A stretch of DNA of 64,000 bases, from assembly GCA_003586115.2 (NCBI GenBank), contig QVOM02000073.1:47229469-47293468 (forward strand), written 5' to 3'. The notes under the pieces were generated by a model, which worked only from the letters and a program-made list of their open reading frames with translations, did not search any database and was not told where the DNA came from. The first letter of the stretch is position 1. Every line of letters begins with the position of its first letter. A program made the translations under genes and the position numbers. This DNA comes from Salvator merianae. Lineage: Eukaryota > Chordata > Lepidosauria > Squamata > Teiidae. Positions 10,347 through 22,373 of this stretch are shown here, piece after piece.

Positions 10347-12577
10347 TTGAAACACATCTGGCTAAGTGTTGTGAATACTGAGGAATTTCAGTGGCTGCAT
10401 TTCTTCCTTATTTTTTTATGATTATGTTTGTAGGTCAGTGTGGTTTAAGATTATTGTGAAATACAGTATTATATTATTTACAATTTTATTCATACTTTAT
10501 TCATTATAGAGTACATTAGCCTAAGTTTCCTATCAAGGCCAATGAAAGGGAGCTCTGATACCACTTCAAACAGCTCTCCTAGTGAAGCACTATAACAGCA
10601 TTTGTGCTAGCATAGCAGGGGAAGAGTGCCTACAAATCAAATACACAATGAGTGGTCAGTTTCATGCAGACACTGTAGTCTAATGGCACATTTAAAGCAC
10701 CATAAAGGTGCTGTGCGGATCCTGTCTAAGTTGGCTTTTCTCCCAACCTGTATCTTTCCCCTGTTGCCTGATAGTGTGCCAACTGTATCTTGGATGTTTT
10801 CCTTTACCTGAATTGATCCAGTCCCCATTTAGATCACAAGAAATTATTTCTTCAATGTTCAGGATCCAACACACATCTCAGAGTATTTTTCCCATGGGTT
10901 CTTGCAGTGTATGAGAAAGCAGGTCCTTAGTTTCTTGAAAAGAGAAGAGAAACTTGGCATTTTACCAGATACTGATTAATGCTTTCCCTATAAGCTTTCT
11001 GCCTCACAGGGTAGCACAAGAAGAGGTGATAGCTCTTATGCATTTTCTAAGCTGTGTGGTGAATTCAAGGTACAGAATGGGCAAAGAACTCTAAAAAGGC
11101 TTATTTACACACTTCAGTCCAAAGAGGCCTTTTTAACACCCAGGAACAATAAGCAGAATATGGGTGCCCAGTACTGTATGTTTCAAAAGTAAATCTTAAT
11201 ATGAGGGTATAAAGAACATCTTGAGTTTTGAGTAGAGATATGGGCTCGCTGCACAGTTATTCAGAATAGATCAATTCCTTCCTCCCTCCCTCTCTTCCCC
11301 CTCTCCTTTCTCCCTCTCACACACATGTGACAAGATTTCAATTTCTGTAATTATTTGTTGTATACTTAAATGGATCGGTTTCCAGTGTTTTACGCATCTG
11401 CACAGTGGCAAGGACATCTTTAATAGTAATAGAAATATAATGGAAGAAAAGTATATTTTGCCAGATTTTTATGTGAGAAATGGCATTTAAGACAACAGTT
11501 CTGAAATATTTGCAATTACCATTTTACTCATCAATTTTAAATCTTTTTGTTTTTGCTAAACATATGGAGTACCAGTATTCTATATCTTTTCTTAAAATAA
11601 AAATTCTTAAACTTTTGCACTGTCCTCATGTTTGAATTATGTTTATCGTCAACTGTGTCCATGCATTCAACAATCTGAGTTCCAATTTCATCAGCAGGTA
11701 CCCTGATCGATAAATAAAACAGTGGCCCTGTAGATGAAGGATACTAACTTTGCACACCTGATTTGCCTTTGTCTATATTGATGGCATTAATCAAGCTAAT
11801 ATATTAGTAACTCTTGCACTCTCCCAGATTAACTGGCCATGGATGATAAGGCTGTAAGAAACTATCCGTCTAATGCATTCATGAACAGAGATGCTATCAA
11901 GTGACTCCTTGGCAGTACAGGATGCTGTAAGTAATAAGGACATCAAGCAGGCACACTTAGTTGCATATTCCAAAGAAACTGGGCATGTTCTTTATGCAGC
12001 TGGTTTTAACAAAGACAAGACATTTTTCTTTTAGCAAGATTTTAATAGGTATTACTTGTAACTTTGCCCTATGATGCTTTTATTTGCTTTTTTTTTTTCC
12101 ATAGGAGCTTTACTCTTTTCAGTTTTAATTGCATTTTTTGTTTGGTGTTTTTTGATTGTTTGTTTGAGAACTGGCGGAGTGCCCTTTAGGGAGCTGAAGT
12201 GCAGGATATTAAATGCTTCTACAAACAATGCTACAATTACTTTTTAAATCCTAGGCCAGACCATAACTTTTTCACAATTTGCAGTTTGGTGACCTATTCT
12301 GATGATCCTAGAATAAAATGAGAAGATCTTTCTATAAAAGCCTTTGACATTACTTTAAGTAATGACAATAAGAAGCTGTGATCTTCCTATTCATTAGAAT
12401 CCTCAAAATACCTGACTATTGGTCATGTTGGCTTCAGATAATGGCCATTAAGGGAAGCAGCAAATATATTAGTTCTTTTGCGGGATTTCAGCTCCCACGA
12501 TTTTTAGTTGCAGAGGCCAATGTCTATAAGCCTAAATTATTCCATTCCTGGCTTAAGAAGTTTGTAACTAAAGCAGT
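10347..12577. other. No gene seen
   Basis: Only short low-complexity tracts are evident, for example CCTTCCTCCC repeats at 11277-11325. No exon, RNA gene or repeat family is supported. Confidence 0.4.
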
Positions 12578-12990
12578 GGGCCTATTTGTGCTTTTAACTA
12601 GTGAGCATGTGCACACTCTCTAGTGAACTGTGTCCACACTGTGTGAAGGCCCTAGTGATCGAGAGTGGGCCACATCTGCTCCTGATTGCTACTAGCTGTG
12701 GAACACAAAATTAAACTGCTTCCGGTAAGCATACCTGTTCATACCTATTTCTGGGTGCAAGCACTGTGCTATGTGGTGTGGCGTGGCTGTAGCTGTGCAG
12801 GAATGTGCACTACACATTCTTGGTTGCCATGGCAGCAACAAGCCATTTCCCTAGCTACTGTCATGGTGCGGGGCCAGCATTCACTACATGTCCCAGCCCT
12901 GTCAGTGTGAATGGTTGCTGCACTGCGAGGGCTGTTCCATCTTGGAATGTTGATTGGGAACATTCCAAGACGGAAAGTGCAAAAGTACCC
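12578..12990. mobile_element. Non-autonomous TIR DNA transposon (GGGCC...GCAC ends)
   Basis: The left end GGGCCTATTTGTGCTTTT and the right end (complement GGGTACTTTTGCACTTT) form imperfect inverted repeats. The interior is shared with 32395-32835: AATAGCTGTGGAACACAAAA-like, TGGTTGCCATGGCAGCA-like, and CCATCTTGGAATGTT close to its inverted copy AACATTCCAAGA. No transposase is encoded. The flanking triplets are AGT and AAT, one mismatch from a 3-bp duplication. Confidence 0.75.
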
Positions 12991-13040
12991 AATGTGTTTA
13001 CGCATGCATGGACTTTGAAGCTTTGCCTTAATCTAATACA

Positions 13041-14285
13041 TAACATAATAAGAACATAAGAGGAGCCTTGCTGGATCAGGCCATGGCCCATCTAGTTCAG
13101 CATTCTGTTTCACATGGTGGCCCATCAATTGCTTCTGGGCATTTCAAGCAGAACATAAAGGCAAAACCTTCACCTGCCCTTGACTCCCCGCAAATGGTTT
13201 TACAGACATCCTGCCTGTCTTTCCAACCTGGAGGCAGTACCTAGGCATCCATTCTAGTAGCCATTGATAAACCTGACCTCCATGAATCTGTCCAATCCCT
13301 TCTTAAAGCTGTCCAGGCTGATGGCTGTCACCACCTCATCCGGTAATAAATTCCACAGACTGACAACCCTCTGGGTGAAAAAATACTTCCCCTTGTCAGT
13401 CCTAACTCTCCTACCCATCAGCTTCAGAGAGTCCTAGCGTTGTGTGGGAGAGAAAAAAAAACTTCTCTCTATCCACCTTATCCATACCGTGCATGATTTT
13501 ATATACTTCAATCAGGTCTCCTCTTAAACGCCACCTTTCAAGGCTGAAGAGACCAAGGCATTGCAGCCTGATTTCGTAAGGAAGGTGTTCCAGTCCCTTG
13601 ATCATTCTGGTTGCCCTTTTTTGCACCTTCTCCAGTTCCACAATATCCTTTCTGAGGTGAAGTGACTAGAATTGTACACAATATTCCAAGTGTGGCCTCA
13701 CCATAGATTTGTAAAGAGGCACGATGACACTTGCCGACTTGTTTTCTATTCCCTTCCTTATTACCCCTAGCATTGAATTTGCTTTTTTCACTGCCGCTGC
13801 ACACTGGGTTGACACCTTCATTGAGCTGTCTACTAGAACCCCAAGATCCTTTTCCTGGTCTGTCACAGAAAGTTTGGCCTCCATCAGTTTATAGGTGTAA
13901 TTGGGGTTCTTTGTCCCAATGTGTCCCAATGTGCATCACTTTGCACTTGCTAAGATTGAAGTGCATTTGCCACTTCGTTGCCCACTCACCCAATGTCAGG
14001 AGATCCCTCTGGAGCTCTTTACAGTCACTTTCAGTTTTTACTACCCTGAACAATTTAGTGTCATCAGCAAACTTTGCTAACTCACTACTTACCTCTGTGT
14101 CAAGATCATTTATGAATAAATTAAAAAGCAGGGGTCCTAATACTGAACCTTGCGAGACCCCACTTTTCACCTCTTTCCACTCTGAGAACTGACCATTTAT
14201 TCCTACTCTCTATTTCCTGTCCTTAAGCCAGTTACCAATCCAGGACAGGACCTGTCCTCTTATTCCGTGACTGCTGCTAGTGTAA
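13041..14285 (-). pseudogene. CR1-like LINE fragment, ORF2 C-terminal half and 3' UTR
   Basis: Minus-strand translation in several short frames gives the end of a CR1 reverse transcriptase: SVLGPLLFNLFINDLD and KFADDTKLF with the catalytic Asp pair, then EKDLGVLVDSSMKVSTQCA, HLEYCVQF and [16 protein letters not shown]. These make up the palm/thumb and C-terminal part of ORF2, which copies the LINE RNA at the target site. The frames are split by at least three frameshifts, and a small duplicated block (GTGTCCCAAT twice near 13915) is one of them. The 3' UTR runs to about 13041 and ends in repeats of AACATAAG on the plus strand. The copy is 5'-truncated at about 14285. It belongs to the same subfamily as the copies at 48175-51170 and 51376-52005. 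Confidence 0.92.
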
Positions 14286-14532
14286 AAGATAAGCTATGAA
14301 ACTGATGTTAGTTTGTTTTTTCATTACATGTTAAAGAAAACAAGTAGTTGGCAAACTGTAAGCTTGCGTTTTTGTAGAGATAGAAGAACATACATTAAAA
14401 TTGCTGTGGAAAAAACTTTTATATAATTCCAGTGCCTGATTTTATATGTTAGGAAGGGCTTGACTTTACTACAAAGGTAGATTTCTTAGCTGTTTGATGA
14501 AGAATGTCTAATTATCAAGTTAATAACTGTCA

Positions 14533-14536
<4 letters not shown>

Positions 14537-14565
<29 letters not shown>

Positions 14566-14638
14566 CTTCTTCTTCTTCTTCTTCTTCTTCTTCTTCTTCT
14601 TCTTCTTCTTCTTCTTCTTCTTCTTCTTCTTCTTCTTC
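14537..14638. repeat. Pure (TTC)34 microsatellite, the (GAA)n tail of an L2 LINE
   Basis: 102 bases of uninterrupted TTC. It lies exactly at the 3' end of the adjacent minus-strand L2 copy, so it is the element's simple-repeat tail, (GAA)n in the element's orientation, probably expanded after insertion. A long GAA/TTC tract can form triplex DNA. Confidence 0.97.
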
Positions 14639-14787
14639 AATTTGATTTCTATCCCACCCTACACCCGAAGGCTCCAGGATGGGTCACAACTCATGTAAAA
14701 ACAATAGCAGGTTAAAACGGTATAAAAACAGATTAAAAACACTAAAAACAGTTACAGCAATACCAGCAGCGCAAAAATAGTTTTTCC

Positions 14788-15735
14788 TTAGCCAAAGGCC
14801 AGGGTAAAGAGGTGCATCTTTAGTTGCCTTTGAAAGGCAAATAACGATGGTGCATGATGTACCTCAAAAGGGAGACCATTCCACGGTCTGGGAGCAATGA
14901 CTGAAAAGGCCCTCTCACGTGTCCCGATCCCCCTAACCAATGAAGGGGGCAGCACAAACAAGAGGTCTTCAGTGCCAGATCTTAAGGTACAGGCAGATCT
15001 GTATGGGAGGAGGCATTCCTTTAGATATTTGTAGCCCAAGCCATTTAGGGCCTTAAACGTTAATGCCAGCACCTCGAATAGGGCTCTGTAGCAAACAGGC
15101 AGCCAGTGCAGTTCTTTCAAGTCTGGCGTGATATGCAACCAGTCAGTAGTGCCAGTCAGCAGTCTAGCTGCTGCATTCTGCACCAGCTGCAGCTTCCAAA
15201 CCATCTTCAAAGGCAGCCACGTGTACAGTGCATTACAATAATCCAATATGGAAGTTACCATAGCATGGATTACTGCAGACAGACTGTTCCTGTTTAGAAA
15301 GGGCTGAAGTTGACGAACTAGCCGAAGTTGGTGGTAGGCACTCTTGGCCATTGCTTCCACCTGAGCATCAAGTGTCAATGCAGAGTCCAAGAGCACTCCC
15401 AGGTTAGGCACCTGTTCCTTCCAAGGCAGAGACACCTTGTCAAGAACAGGATGCCTCCCTTCTTCATGGACAAGAGAGCCTTTAACACACAGCACCTCAG
15501 TCTTTTCTGAATTTAATTTCAATTTATTGGCCCTCATCCAGTCCATTACTGCCCCCAGGCATCTATCAAGCACTTTAACTGCCTCTCCTGATCCTGGTGA
15601 CATGGAGAGATAGAGCTGGATGTCATCTGCATATTGGTGACACCTTACTCCAAATCTCCTGAAGACCTTTTCCAGCAGCTTCATATAGATGTTAAATAGC
15701 ATGGGGGATAAGATCGATCCCAGAGGAACCCCCAC
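14788..15735 (-). CDS. L2 LINE ORF2 C-terminal part (reverse transcriptase), open
   Basis: An uninterrupted 315-codon frame. It begins inside the reverse transcriptase at GVPLGSILSPMLFNIYM and then CHQYADDIQLYLS, where the YADD box carries the catalytic Asp pair. It continues through DWMRANKLKLNSEKTEVL, LGVLLDSALTLDAQV, SILDYCNALYTWLPLK, LQLVQNAAARLLTG and ELHWLPVCYRALFEVLAL, the well-known L2 C-terminal pattern, and ends LFTLAFG before the stop. The Met at 15735 is internal. The frame upstream to about 15880 still matches L2 but is not continuous, and the N-terminal endonuclease and most of the reverse transcriptase are missing, so the copy cannot mobilise itself. It lies on the minus strand and has no host neighbours. 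Confidence 0.9.
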   Translation of the reverse strand: MGVPLGSILSPMLFNIYMKLLEKVFRRFGVRCHQYADDIQLYLSMSPGSGEAVKVLDRCLGAVMDWMRANKLKLNSEKTEVLCVKGSLVHEEGRHPVLDKVSLPWKEQVPNLGVLLDSALTLDAQVEAMAKSAYHQLRLVRQLQPFLNRNSLSAVIHAMVTSILDYCNALYTWLPLKMVWKLQLVQNAAARLLTGTTDWLHITPDLKELHWLPVCYRALFEVLALTFKALNGLGYKYLKECLLPYRSACTLRSGTEDLLFVLPPSLVRGIGTRERAFSVIAPRPWNGLPFEVHHAPSLFAFQRQLKMHLFTLAFG

Positions 15736-15880
15736 AGGTGAGCTCTCAGGGCCTCAAACAGATCACTGCTACTCTCTGGTATCGGCCTTGGAGATAGGAG
15801 CAGAACCACCACAATGTGGTGCCTCCAACTCTCCAAGGTCCCTGTAGCCTTTCCAGGAGGATACCATGGTCAGCCATATG

Positions 15881-16769
15881 TTACCTGTATACCATTATAC
15901 CATTATACCTGTATACTATTATATTTATAATTCCATATGTTACCTGTATATACCATATCAAAGTATCTCTTCTTACTTCAACTCAGTCTCTACAGCTTCA
16001 GTTTCACTTCATGTTGTATATCCTTTAATTTCTATTCCACCCTACGTCCAGCTGGAGTTTGGGAAAACCAGTAAAGACAATTCAAGGTTCTTTTGTTTTG
16101 TTCGAAGGAATAAAATATTTCCTGATTTATTTGGTGTACATAAAGCCTGTTTTTGAACCATTAGTCATTTTTCATGTTGTTATATCTGGAAGTGTGCAGA
16201 TTTTAATGCTGCATTAGAGTATTAATTTTCACCATTGTCTGTCTAATGAAGTAATGAGATCTAGGGTATTTCTATGACTAGTCTATCAGGCTAGGACAAA
16301 TTCAACAATGAAAAAATCACTGGATGACTTTCCCTCAATCCCTCCCAGAGTTGTTGTGAGAATAAAGGGAAAGGGAAAATAACCTACACTGCTTTGAGAT
16401 CTTTACAAGAAAGGTGGGATAAAAACATCACTATATAGTAAATCCTCTTGTTTTCCATCATATCCATCTTGCAACTGAGAAGCTTACTGTGTTATTCCAA
16501 CTCGCTTGTTTACCGACACTCATAAGGAATACTGTATCTAAAGATAATACACAAAGCATACCATACTTCGTAGATTCCATTGAAACAATTGTCACAGTAT
16601 TTATTTGAATATAGACATGGTTAGATTAAGACAGCTCTGCTTATTAGAGTGGAGTGCAGATTAAGTGGTTATCTATCAATCTACAGCATGCCTTCAATGT
16701 TGGTAAATTACAACAAATAAGACCATGAAGCATCATAGAAAAAAAGTGCAATTTTCCAACTTCCCACAG
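15881..16769. other. No gene seen; two short LINE/SINE tail-like scraps
   Basis: A scrap at about 16018-16062 (TTTCTATTCCACCCTACG) resembles the L2 tail seen at 14640. A second, at about 16335-16436 (GTTGTTGTGAGAATAAA ... AAGGTGGGATAAAAAC), resembles common reptile retroposon tails. Nothing else is supported. Confidence 0.45.
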
Positions 16770-17040
16770 TAGGGCTTTGTCTGTGGTGGCATCTACAATC
16801 TGGAATGTTCTTCTCTCTTCAGGCGTTCATAAGTCATCTACATTTTTTAAGGACCTACTGAAAACTTACTTGTTTTTTTCAGGCATTTTCACTGTGAATG
16901 AACGTCTGTTCCTGTCACATTTAATTCTGTGTAAACATTTGGCTGTTTTTATCTGGGTTTAGCTTTAGACTGTAAACAGCTGTGTTGTTGTTGTTTTTTA
17001 ATGATGAAGAGTCACATAAATGTTTTAAATAAAAGCAAAT
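16770..17040 (+). mobile_element. L2-type LINE 3' fragment
   Basis: A plus-strand frame (16777-16962) reads ASTIWNVLLSS and then KSSTFFKDLLKTYLFF, matching the L2 C-terminal pattern in which a WN-LP motif precedes a LKTxLF motif. The last 80 bases run to ATGTTTTAAATAAAAGC, a 3' UTR-like end. It is heavily diverged from the copy at 14537-15880 and therefore older. Confidence 0.65.
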
Positions 17041-18174
17041 AGCGATCAGGTTCTTCTTTTTTTGTCCTGCTGTGCTGGCCCCAGCTGAGCTAAGAATGCA
17101 TCACCAATAGCTATTGATAATATTTTCTGCTCTAAAAAAATCAACAACCTTTTCTTACGCTTGATTTGATTTGGAAGCTAATATTATTCTTTTTATTTTC
17201 TCTCTTTATAAGAGTAAAAAAAAATATGGGAGGATAATTTTCACAATTGCATTTGTATTCAGAAACAGCAAAAACAACTTTCCCCATTGTTTTCTAATGC
17301 ACTTGCCTGAATGTGCAAGTACACGGAATGCTTTTTATCCCTGAAAGAAGAAAAAGGAGTCAAAATGAAAAATGAATGCTCTTCAGCAGTCAATTTGTTA
17401 AGCGACCATAGAAGTTTCTTCTGCCTGAAGCAACTAAATTTGTATATACAACAAAAGCTGCCCATGGATTAATTATTTGATATTACCCTGTGTGAATGTG
17501 AAGCTAGCTAATGAATCAAACAGAGTTTTATCTCAGTAGTTGGCTAGAGATGAAGCTTGTTGAAACTATTTACTGTTGGAAATGAACACTGAGTTATAGA
17601 TTAATCTATCAAGTAGTCCTGGCCTTTCCCATGGAACAATTTAACCTCTTCCAAGCTGAAGCCTAGATGATAAGCCAAATAAGAATGAATAGTTTGTAGT
17701 TGAATCAGGAAGCAATTCACATACTTCTTTGGGGGGAAAACAGGGTGAATGGTGTACATTATAAATGTTTTTCAAATGAAATACATATAAATGTTAGCCA
17801 CAAATATACACTAATCTGTTTCATCCATATGCCCTCCGTCACTTTTCTAAAGCATCATTTAAAGACTGCATGTGGTATCAAAAGCCAATATAGAGCCTTG
17901 CAGATAGACTGTTATTCTAGTATCATGAAAATATAATTCTGTGAATGGCTCAGGTTGGTGGATATAATACAAGAAGTTTATGTCCTTGAGAGGCATCCTT
18001 TTCATTTAACTTGAGTTGGGTGATCATATGCACAAGAAAAATATAACATAGGAATAGAATTGTATTCATTAAGAGCCTTGTATAGTCAAATAAATAAGTC
18101 ATGTTAAAATATTTTCAAAGGAAATGTAAAAGGGCTTTTGTTGTTGATGATGATGATAGTCATATACAGTCCAT
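17041..18174. other. No gene seen
   Basis: No exon, RNA gene or repeat boundary that I can support. Confidence 0.4.
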
Positions 18175-18510
18175 GGGCCTTTCTGCACTCACCAGCTCTG
18201 TGAGTGGATCTGGAACAACTGAGACTGCTGGTTTGGGCCTTGGAAAGGTGTGCTCTGAAACAGCATTGTCTGCATGACAGTGACGGTCCAAGCTCGCTCC
18301 CCCTGACCCCAAAGCTTGCACAAGCCTTGGGGCTGACTTCCAAGGGTTCCAAAGGGCTAAGAACTTTCATTCCCAGCCTTGAAGCTGCTGTGGGACCCAT
18401 TTTGGTGACACACTTTTATGTGCCACAAAATGGGTCCCCCAATAGTCCCAGACATGGAGGAATGCCTTCTACTTCTACCTGGAAGCTCCACAGAGATGTC
18501 ATACATTAGG
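18175..18510. mobile_element. TIR-type DNA transposon fragment (GGGCCTTTCTGCAC end)
   Basis: The left end GGGCCTTTCTGCACTC matches the TIR core of other elements in this window. The interior (GCTTGCACAAGCC, then GACCCATTTTGGTGACACA with its inverted copy TGCCACAAAATGGGTC) is shared with 57100-57540 and 59940-60270. The right end is not clear. Confidence 0.55.
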
Positions 18511-19609
18511 ACTGGAATCTAAATCATTTAATAAAAGTTGTTTTTTGGGTCATATCCTGACAAAGAAAATAACAGGACAACATTTGATAGGCCATTCTTT
18601 AAACACATTTTTGCACAATTCAGCCCATAGTCCTGTAATGTGTAACCTTAAGAATAGGCAGGATGATAAGATGGCTCAAGTGCTTTGACCTTTATATGGA
18701 TGAAAAGGTTGAGCTGAAGAAGAATGAGAATAAGAAAAGGAGGAGAGGAACAAATATAAAAAAGTTGTATTTTATTTTATTTTATTTGGAAAAACTTTTT
18801 CTGGAAGATTCCAGCAAAGTAAGTAAGAGTTAAATTTCAAAACCACAGTGCTCTCAATTATCTCATGATGAAATAAAAGGAATTAGATCAAAACAAGAAA
18901 AAAATCTGCTCCCTTTATTTTGCATTGTGATGCAGTAACAATAACAATGACAACTGTGCTATAGACATCTTTCTCAAAACTTTGCTCATGCTGCTACTGT
19001 TAAATTTAGCTGAAAGAGAAATATGGAACGATTCAGCTGAAATTCTGCTAAACCAAGCAGCACAATAGAAAGTGATTTTTGGTTTTATTCTATTGTCTAT
19101 TTGCTATTAGCTGCCTCAAGTCATTTTTGAAGTAGATGGAATACAAATAAATGCATGGAAAATGTGTTTGTGTATGCGTATACCCATATTCATACACACT
19201 CGCACTCATCTGTGGATACAATAATTTGATAGTATGTTCAGAAGAAAGAAAAAGTATTTGGAGCCCATGTAGTATATGCTCAATTATGGCTGGAGAGCTG
19301 GTTTCTCTCTACTTCTCCCTCTTCCCTTTTTGGAATTCTCCATCTTTTGTGCTCAACCTCAAAAATAATGCAGAGGTGACTTGTCAACTGACTGCCTCTG
19401 CATAGGTCTGTTCAAAGTAACACAAATGTTAGCGCCAGTATTTACATGTCACTGTCAACATTCAGTTGAGTTTTGGATTGGATGTCCAGCTCCCATAATG
19501 ATCATCTTGAGTCCAGTGTGAGAGCTTTTCAAAGAACTCTCACACCAGCTCCAGAGTGCCAATGAATCACCAGTGCTGACCCTGGCTTGGTGGTGCATGG
19601 TCATGTGAC
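18511..19609. other. No gene seen
   Basis: A short TTTTA repeat lies at about 18768-18786. Otherwise nothing is supported. Confidence 0.4.
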
Positions 19610-19888
19610 TGTTGGGGCCAGTGCTTGTGATTTCCACCTGATCCAAACCAGAAATGAAGAGACTCTTCTGTTGAGTAGGTATCCTTTATTCAGATGGACA
19701 AGCAAGAAGAGACTGATAATTGCAAAAACACTTTTCTCCCAGTACCAGACACAGATGTAGCAAGTGCCCACTCCCTCCTCCTTTCACATCAAAGGAGCTT
19801 GGTGCCCTCGGGTATTAAAATAACAATACTGCAGCCCCCAAAATCTGGCATTCTTGAAACACCGTGAGCCATAAATTGTAATTTAACA
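19610..19888 (-). repeat. Possible solo LTR or LTR fragment
   Basis: The segment starts TGTTGGGGCC and ends TTTAACA, followed by TCCCTTACAC, which recalls the polypurine-tract side of the copia LTR. On the minus strand it has a GAATAAAGG polyadenylation-like signal. No second LTR, target duplication or coding region was found, so this is only a candidate. Confidence 0.25.
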
Positions 19889-20441
19889 TCCCTTACACTT
19901 GAATAAACACTCCTCCTGTTCCCAAATTAATCACATTTATCCATCATGCCCCATGACACAATTAGTATGGCTGTGGTGTGGCTACATACTCAACATACAA
20001 TAAACTACATTAGGCAGGGAGGGAAGGCAGGTGTGCAGGTACCTCCTGGAAAATGGTAGAGGAGTAATACCATAGGACAGGACTTTGCCAGACATCCTGC
20101 TATGCAAAGGCATCCTGGGGAAACCCCATGTGAGCCTGGCTGTCTCTGGCAAGCCATGGTGAGAGGCAATGCTGGGTTCCTATTAATATCTACCATTTCC
20201 TCTTGCTGTCTGGAAGGCAGCTGAAGTGTGACTTTCTGTGATATGGAGAGAAACTCATGCGTGGATTGCACACAAATAAATCTGAATTTGTTATTTTAAC
20301 ATTACTTCTGTCTCATTTCTGTTGTGCTGGTATCTATGTCTTTCAGCTACACATTCATTTCAAGTTGGTAAATATCCAGTTAAGGAGTGATTTAGTAAAT
20401 ATAATAAGGTGTTGCATACTGAACATAATCAGGGCCATATC
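19889..20441. other. No gene seen
   Basis: No supported feature. The right part is the left flank of the foldback element; its last bases before the element form the TAA duplication at 20442-20444. Confidence 0.4.
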
Positions 20442-21399
20442 TAAGGGCGCGGTCACATCTTCACTTTAAAGCTTCTTGAGTCCGTTTTAGGACCTGGTAG
20501 ACCACATCTATAAATTCCTATCCATTTCCCTTGGGGACTTTCCATCCTCCACGAGGACTTTCCTACATTCGGATAATCACAGCTCTGAAACCGCTATAGT
20601 GCTTTACTCCATTTTTATTTTCAAAGGTGTGGGCACAGAAGAGGACTAAAGAGACTGAATCATGCCATGGTGGGCAGTTGCAGCTGGACTTCTCTTTTCC
20701 TCTTAGCCAATGTGGGACATTTGGGCATTACCCAGAGTTCGTTCCATTCCCCCCTTCTTCCTTCCTCCACAGTATCACCAGACCGCCTTGACAGTTAATT
20801 TCCAGAAGAGCAAAGAGCTGCCCTTCAGCAGCTACATTTCATTTTCTCCTTTTTTAGAAAAGAGAAAAACGCTCTTCTGCTGCATTGCACTCTCTGCCTG
20901 TGAAGCAGGGCTCACTTCCCTGCATTGTCTGTGGACAGACTTCCCTGCATCATTTCTGGAAAGACTTCGCTGCCCTTATCCCTAGCCATCTACCTCCACA
21001 CCATCCCCTCACTTCCCAACCATGTCCTTAGAGGTCAGACTCTGCCTGGCCAGAGACTGAAACACCATGGATTTTTTTTATATATAATAAGACAGTTTTC
21101 CGGAAATGTACAAATGCAGAGTTATACATATAAACCAAATGGAGGTTTTTGTGCTAATCTCGACATGCATTTATTTATGACTGTTTGGGGAACAGTCTTC
21201 CTATGCCACTGCCCCGTAAGGTTGCTAAAGTGAGCCCCCGTGGGTGAATTCTTGGGCTTGGCTGACATGCCTCTACAGTGCTACGGTGCTGTACATAAAG
21301 GGGAGAAATTAGACCAGGGAAGGGAGGGAGAAAGTTTTATGTCTCTTCAAAGTTCCTTTAAAGAAACTTTCTGTCCCTTTAACTTTAGTAGGAAAGGAA

Positions 21400-21462
21400 G
21401 ATTGCAGGTTTACTTTGATACAGTGTATTACAGCTACAATGTATCAAAGTAAACCTGCAATC
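21400..21462. repeat. Hairpin palindrome in the left foldback arm
   Basis: GATTGCAGGTTTACTTTGAT and its exact complement lie within 63 bp, separated by a loop of about 17 bases. It is a perfect stem of 23 bp nested inside the larger palindrome. Confidence 0.95.
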
Positions 21463-22310
21463 TACCTTTCTGTAGCAACATACGGACAGGTTGTTGCTGA
21501 CTGGCTGCCTATACCATACGGGTCTTCAACAGCTGCAGTATACCACACCTCAGCACAGAATTTCAAACTTCCTCCATTTCAGGACCTGCCCCTTCCTGTG
21601 CACCACTGAAGTGTAGCAACAAAATGGAGTCTGAACTGGAAACCAGCATTGCAGCCTTGATTTCACAGCACCATCTTGCTATGGTGCTGTATATACAGGG
21701 GAGAAATTAGACTAGGGAAAGGAGGGATACATGTTATTATAGCTTCCTGATACAATATGTCCCTAAAAGGCAATGAAGTTTAAATTGATAGCAGGGTGTG
21801 AGGATAATTTCCCCTTCCTCCCTTCCTTGGACATAGCCAACAGTTGCTTGTGCCTACACAAAAAAGGGCAGGACAGCACGGGCTGGCTGCTGACATTGGA
21901 GGTGCAGCAATGACATGGAACTCCCAGCCACATTGAAAGATGATGCAACAAAAGTTTCCTTTTAACTTTCTCAAATTTTAAATTTTTTTCCGTAACAATT
22001 TATTTAAAACTGCTGCCCATGTGGAAAGGACCCTTACACCGTGCAGCATGGTGACCACATCTCCAATGTCAGCAACCAGTCTGTGCCGTTCAGCCCTTTT
22101 GTGTAGGTGCACTTGGCTGTTGGCTATGTCCAATGTAGGGAGGAAGGGGAAATTATGCGACAGTGGTAGGAGATGTGCATCTTCAGGTCCAGCTATCAAT
22201 TTCAAACTCGCTACCTTTTAGGAAAGCTCTTTTAGGAAAGCCCCTCCAAATTAAAGCAATGTATTCCAGACAGAAAGAACAACCTCTCTACATGTTGCTA
22301 CAAAAAGAAA

Positions 22311-22373
22311 GATTGCAGGTTTACTTTGATACATTGTAGCTGCAATACACTGTATCAAAGTAAACCTGCAATC
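22311..22373. repeat. Hairpin palindrome in the right foldback arm
   Basis: Inverted counterpart of the hairpin at 21400-21462, with the same 63-bp length and stem. The loop differs slightly (TTGTAGCTGCAATACAC against GTGTATTACAGCTACAA), so the stem is preserved better than the loop. Confidence 0.95.

Larger units (their letters stand above)
14537..15880 (-). mobile_element. L2-type LINE, 5'-truncated, with 3' UTR and GAA tail
   Basis: Reading on the minus strand: part of ORF2 (from about 15880), a stop at 14788-14790, a 3' UTR of about 150 bp ending near GGTGGGATAGAAATC, then the (GAA)n tail. L2 elements end in short tandem repeats rather than poly-A, which fits. The 5' edge near 15880 is estimated from where coding similarity fades. 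Young features (an open ORF, a pure tail) set it apart from the other L2 pieces in the window. Confidence 0.85.

Noticed and set aside
13731..14192. Plus-strand 153-codon open frame
   Set aside because: It is the antisense of a CR1 reverse transcriptase fragment, whose minus-strand translation matches the family.
19610..19960. Full solo LTR with TG...CA ends
   Set aside because: No duplication and no partner LTR could be found; kept only as a low-confidence candidate fragment.
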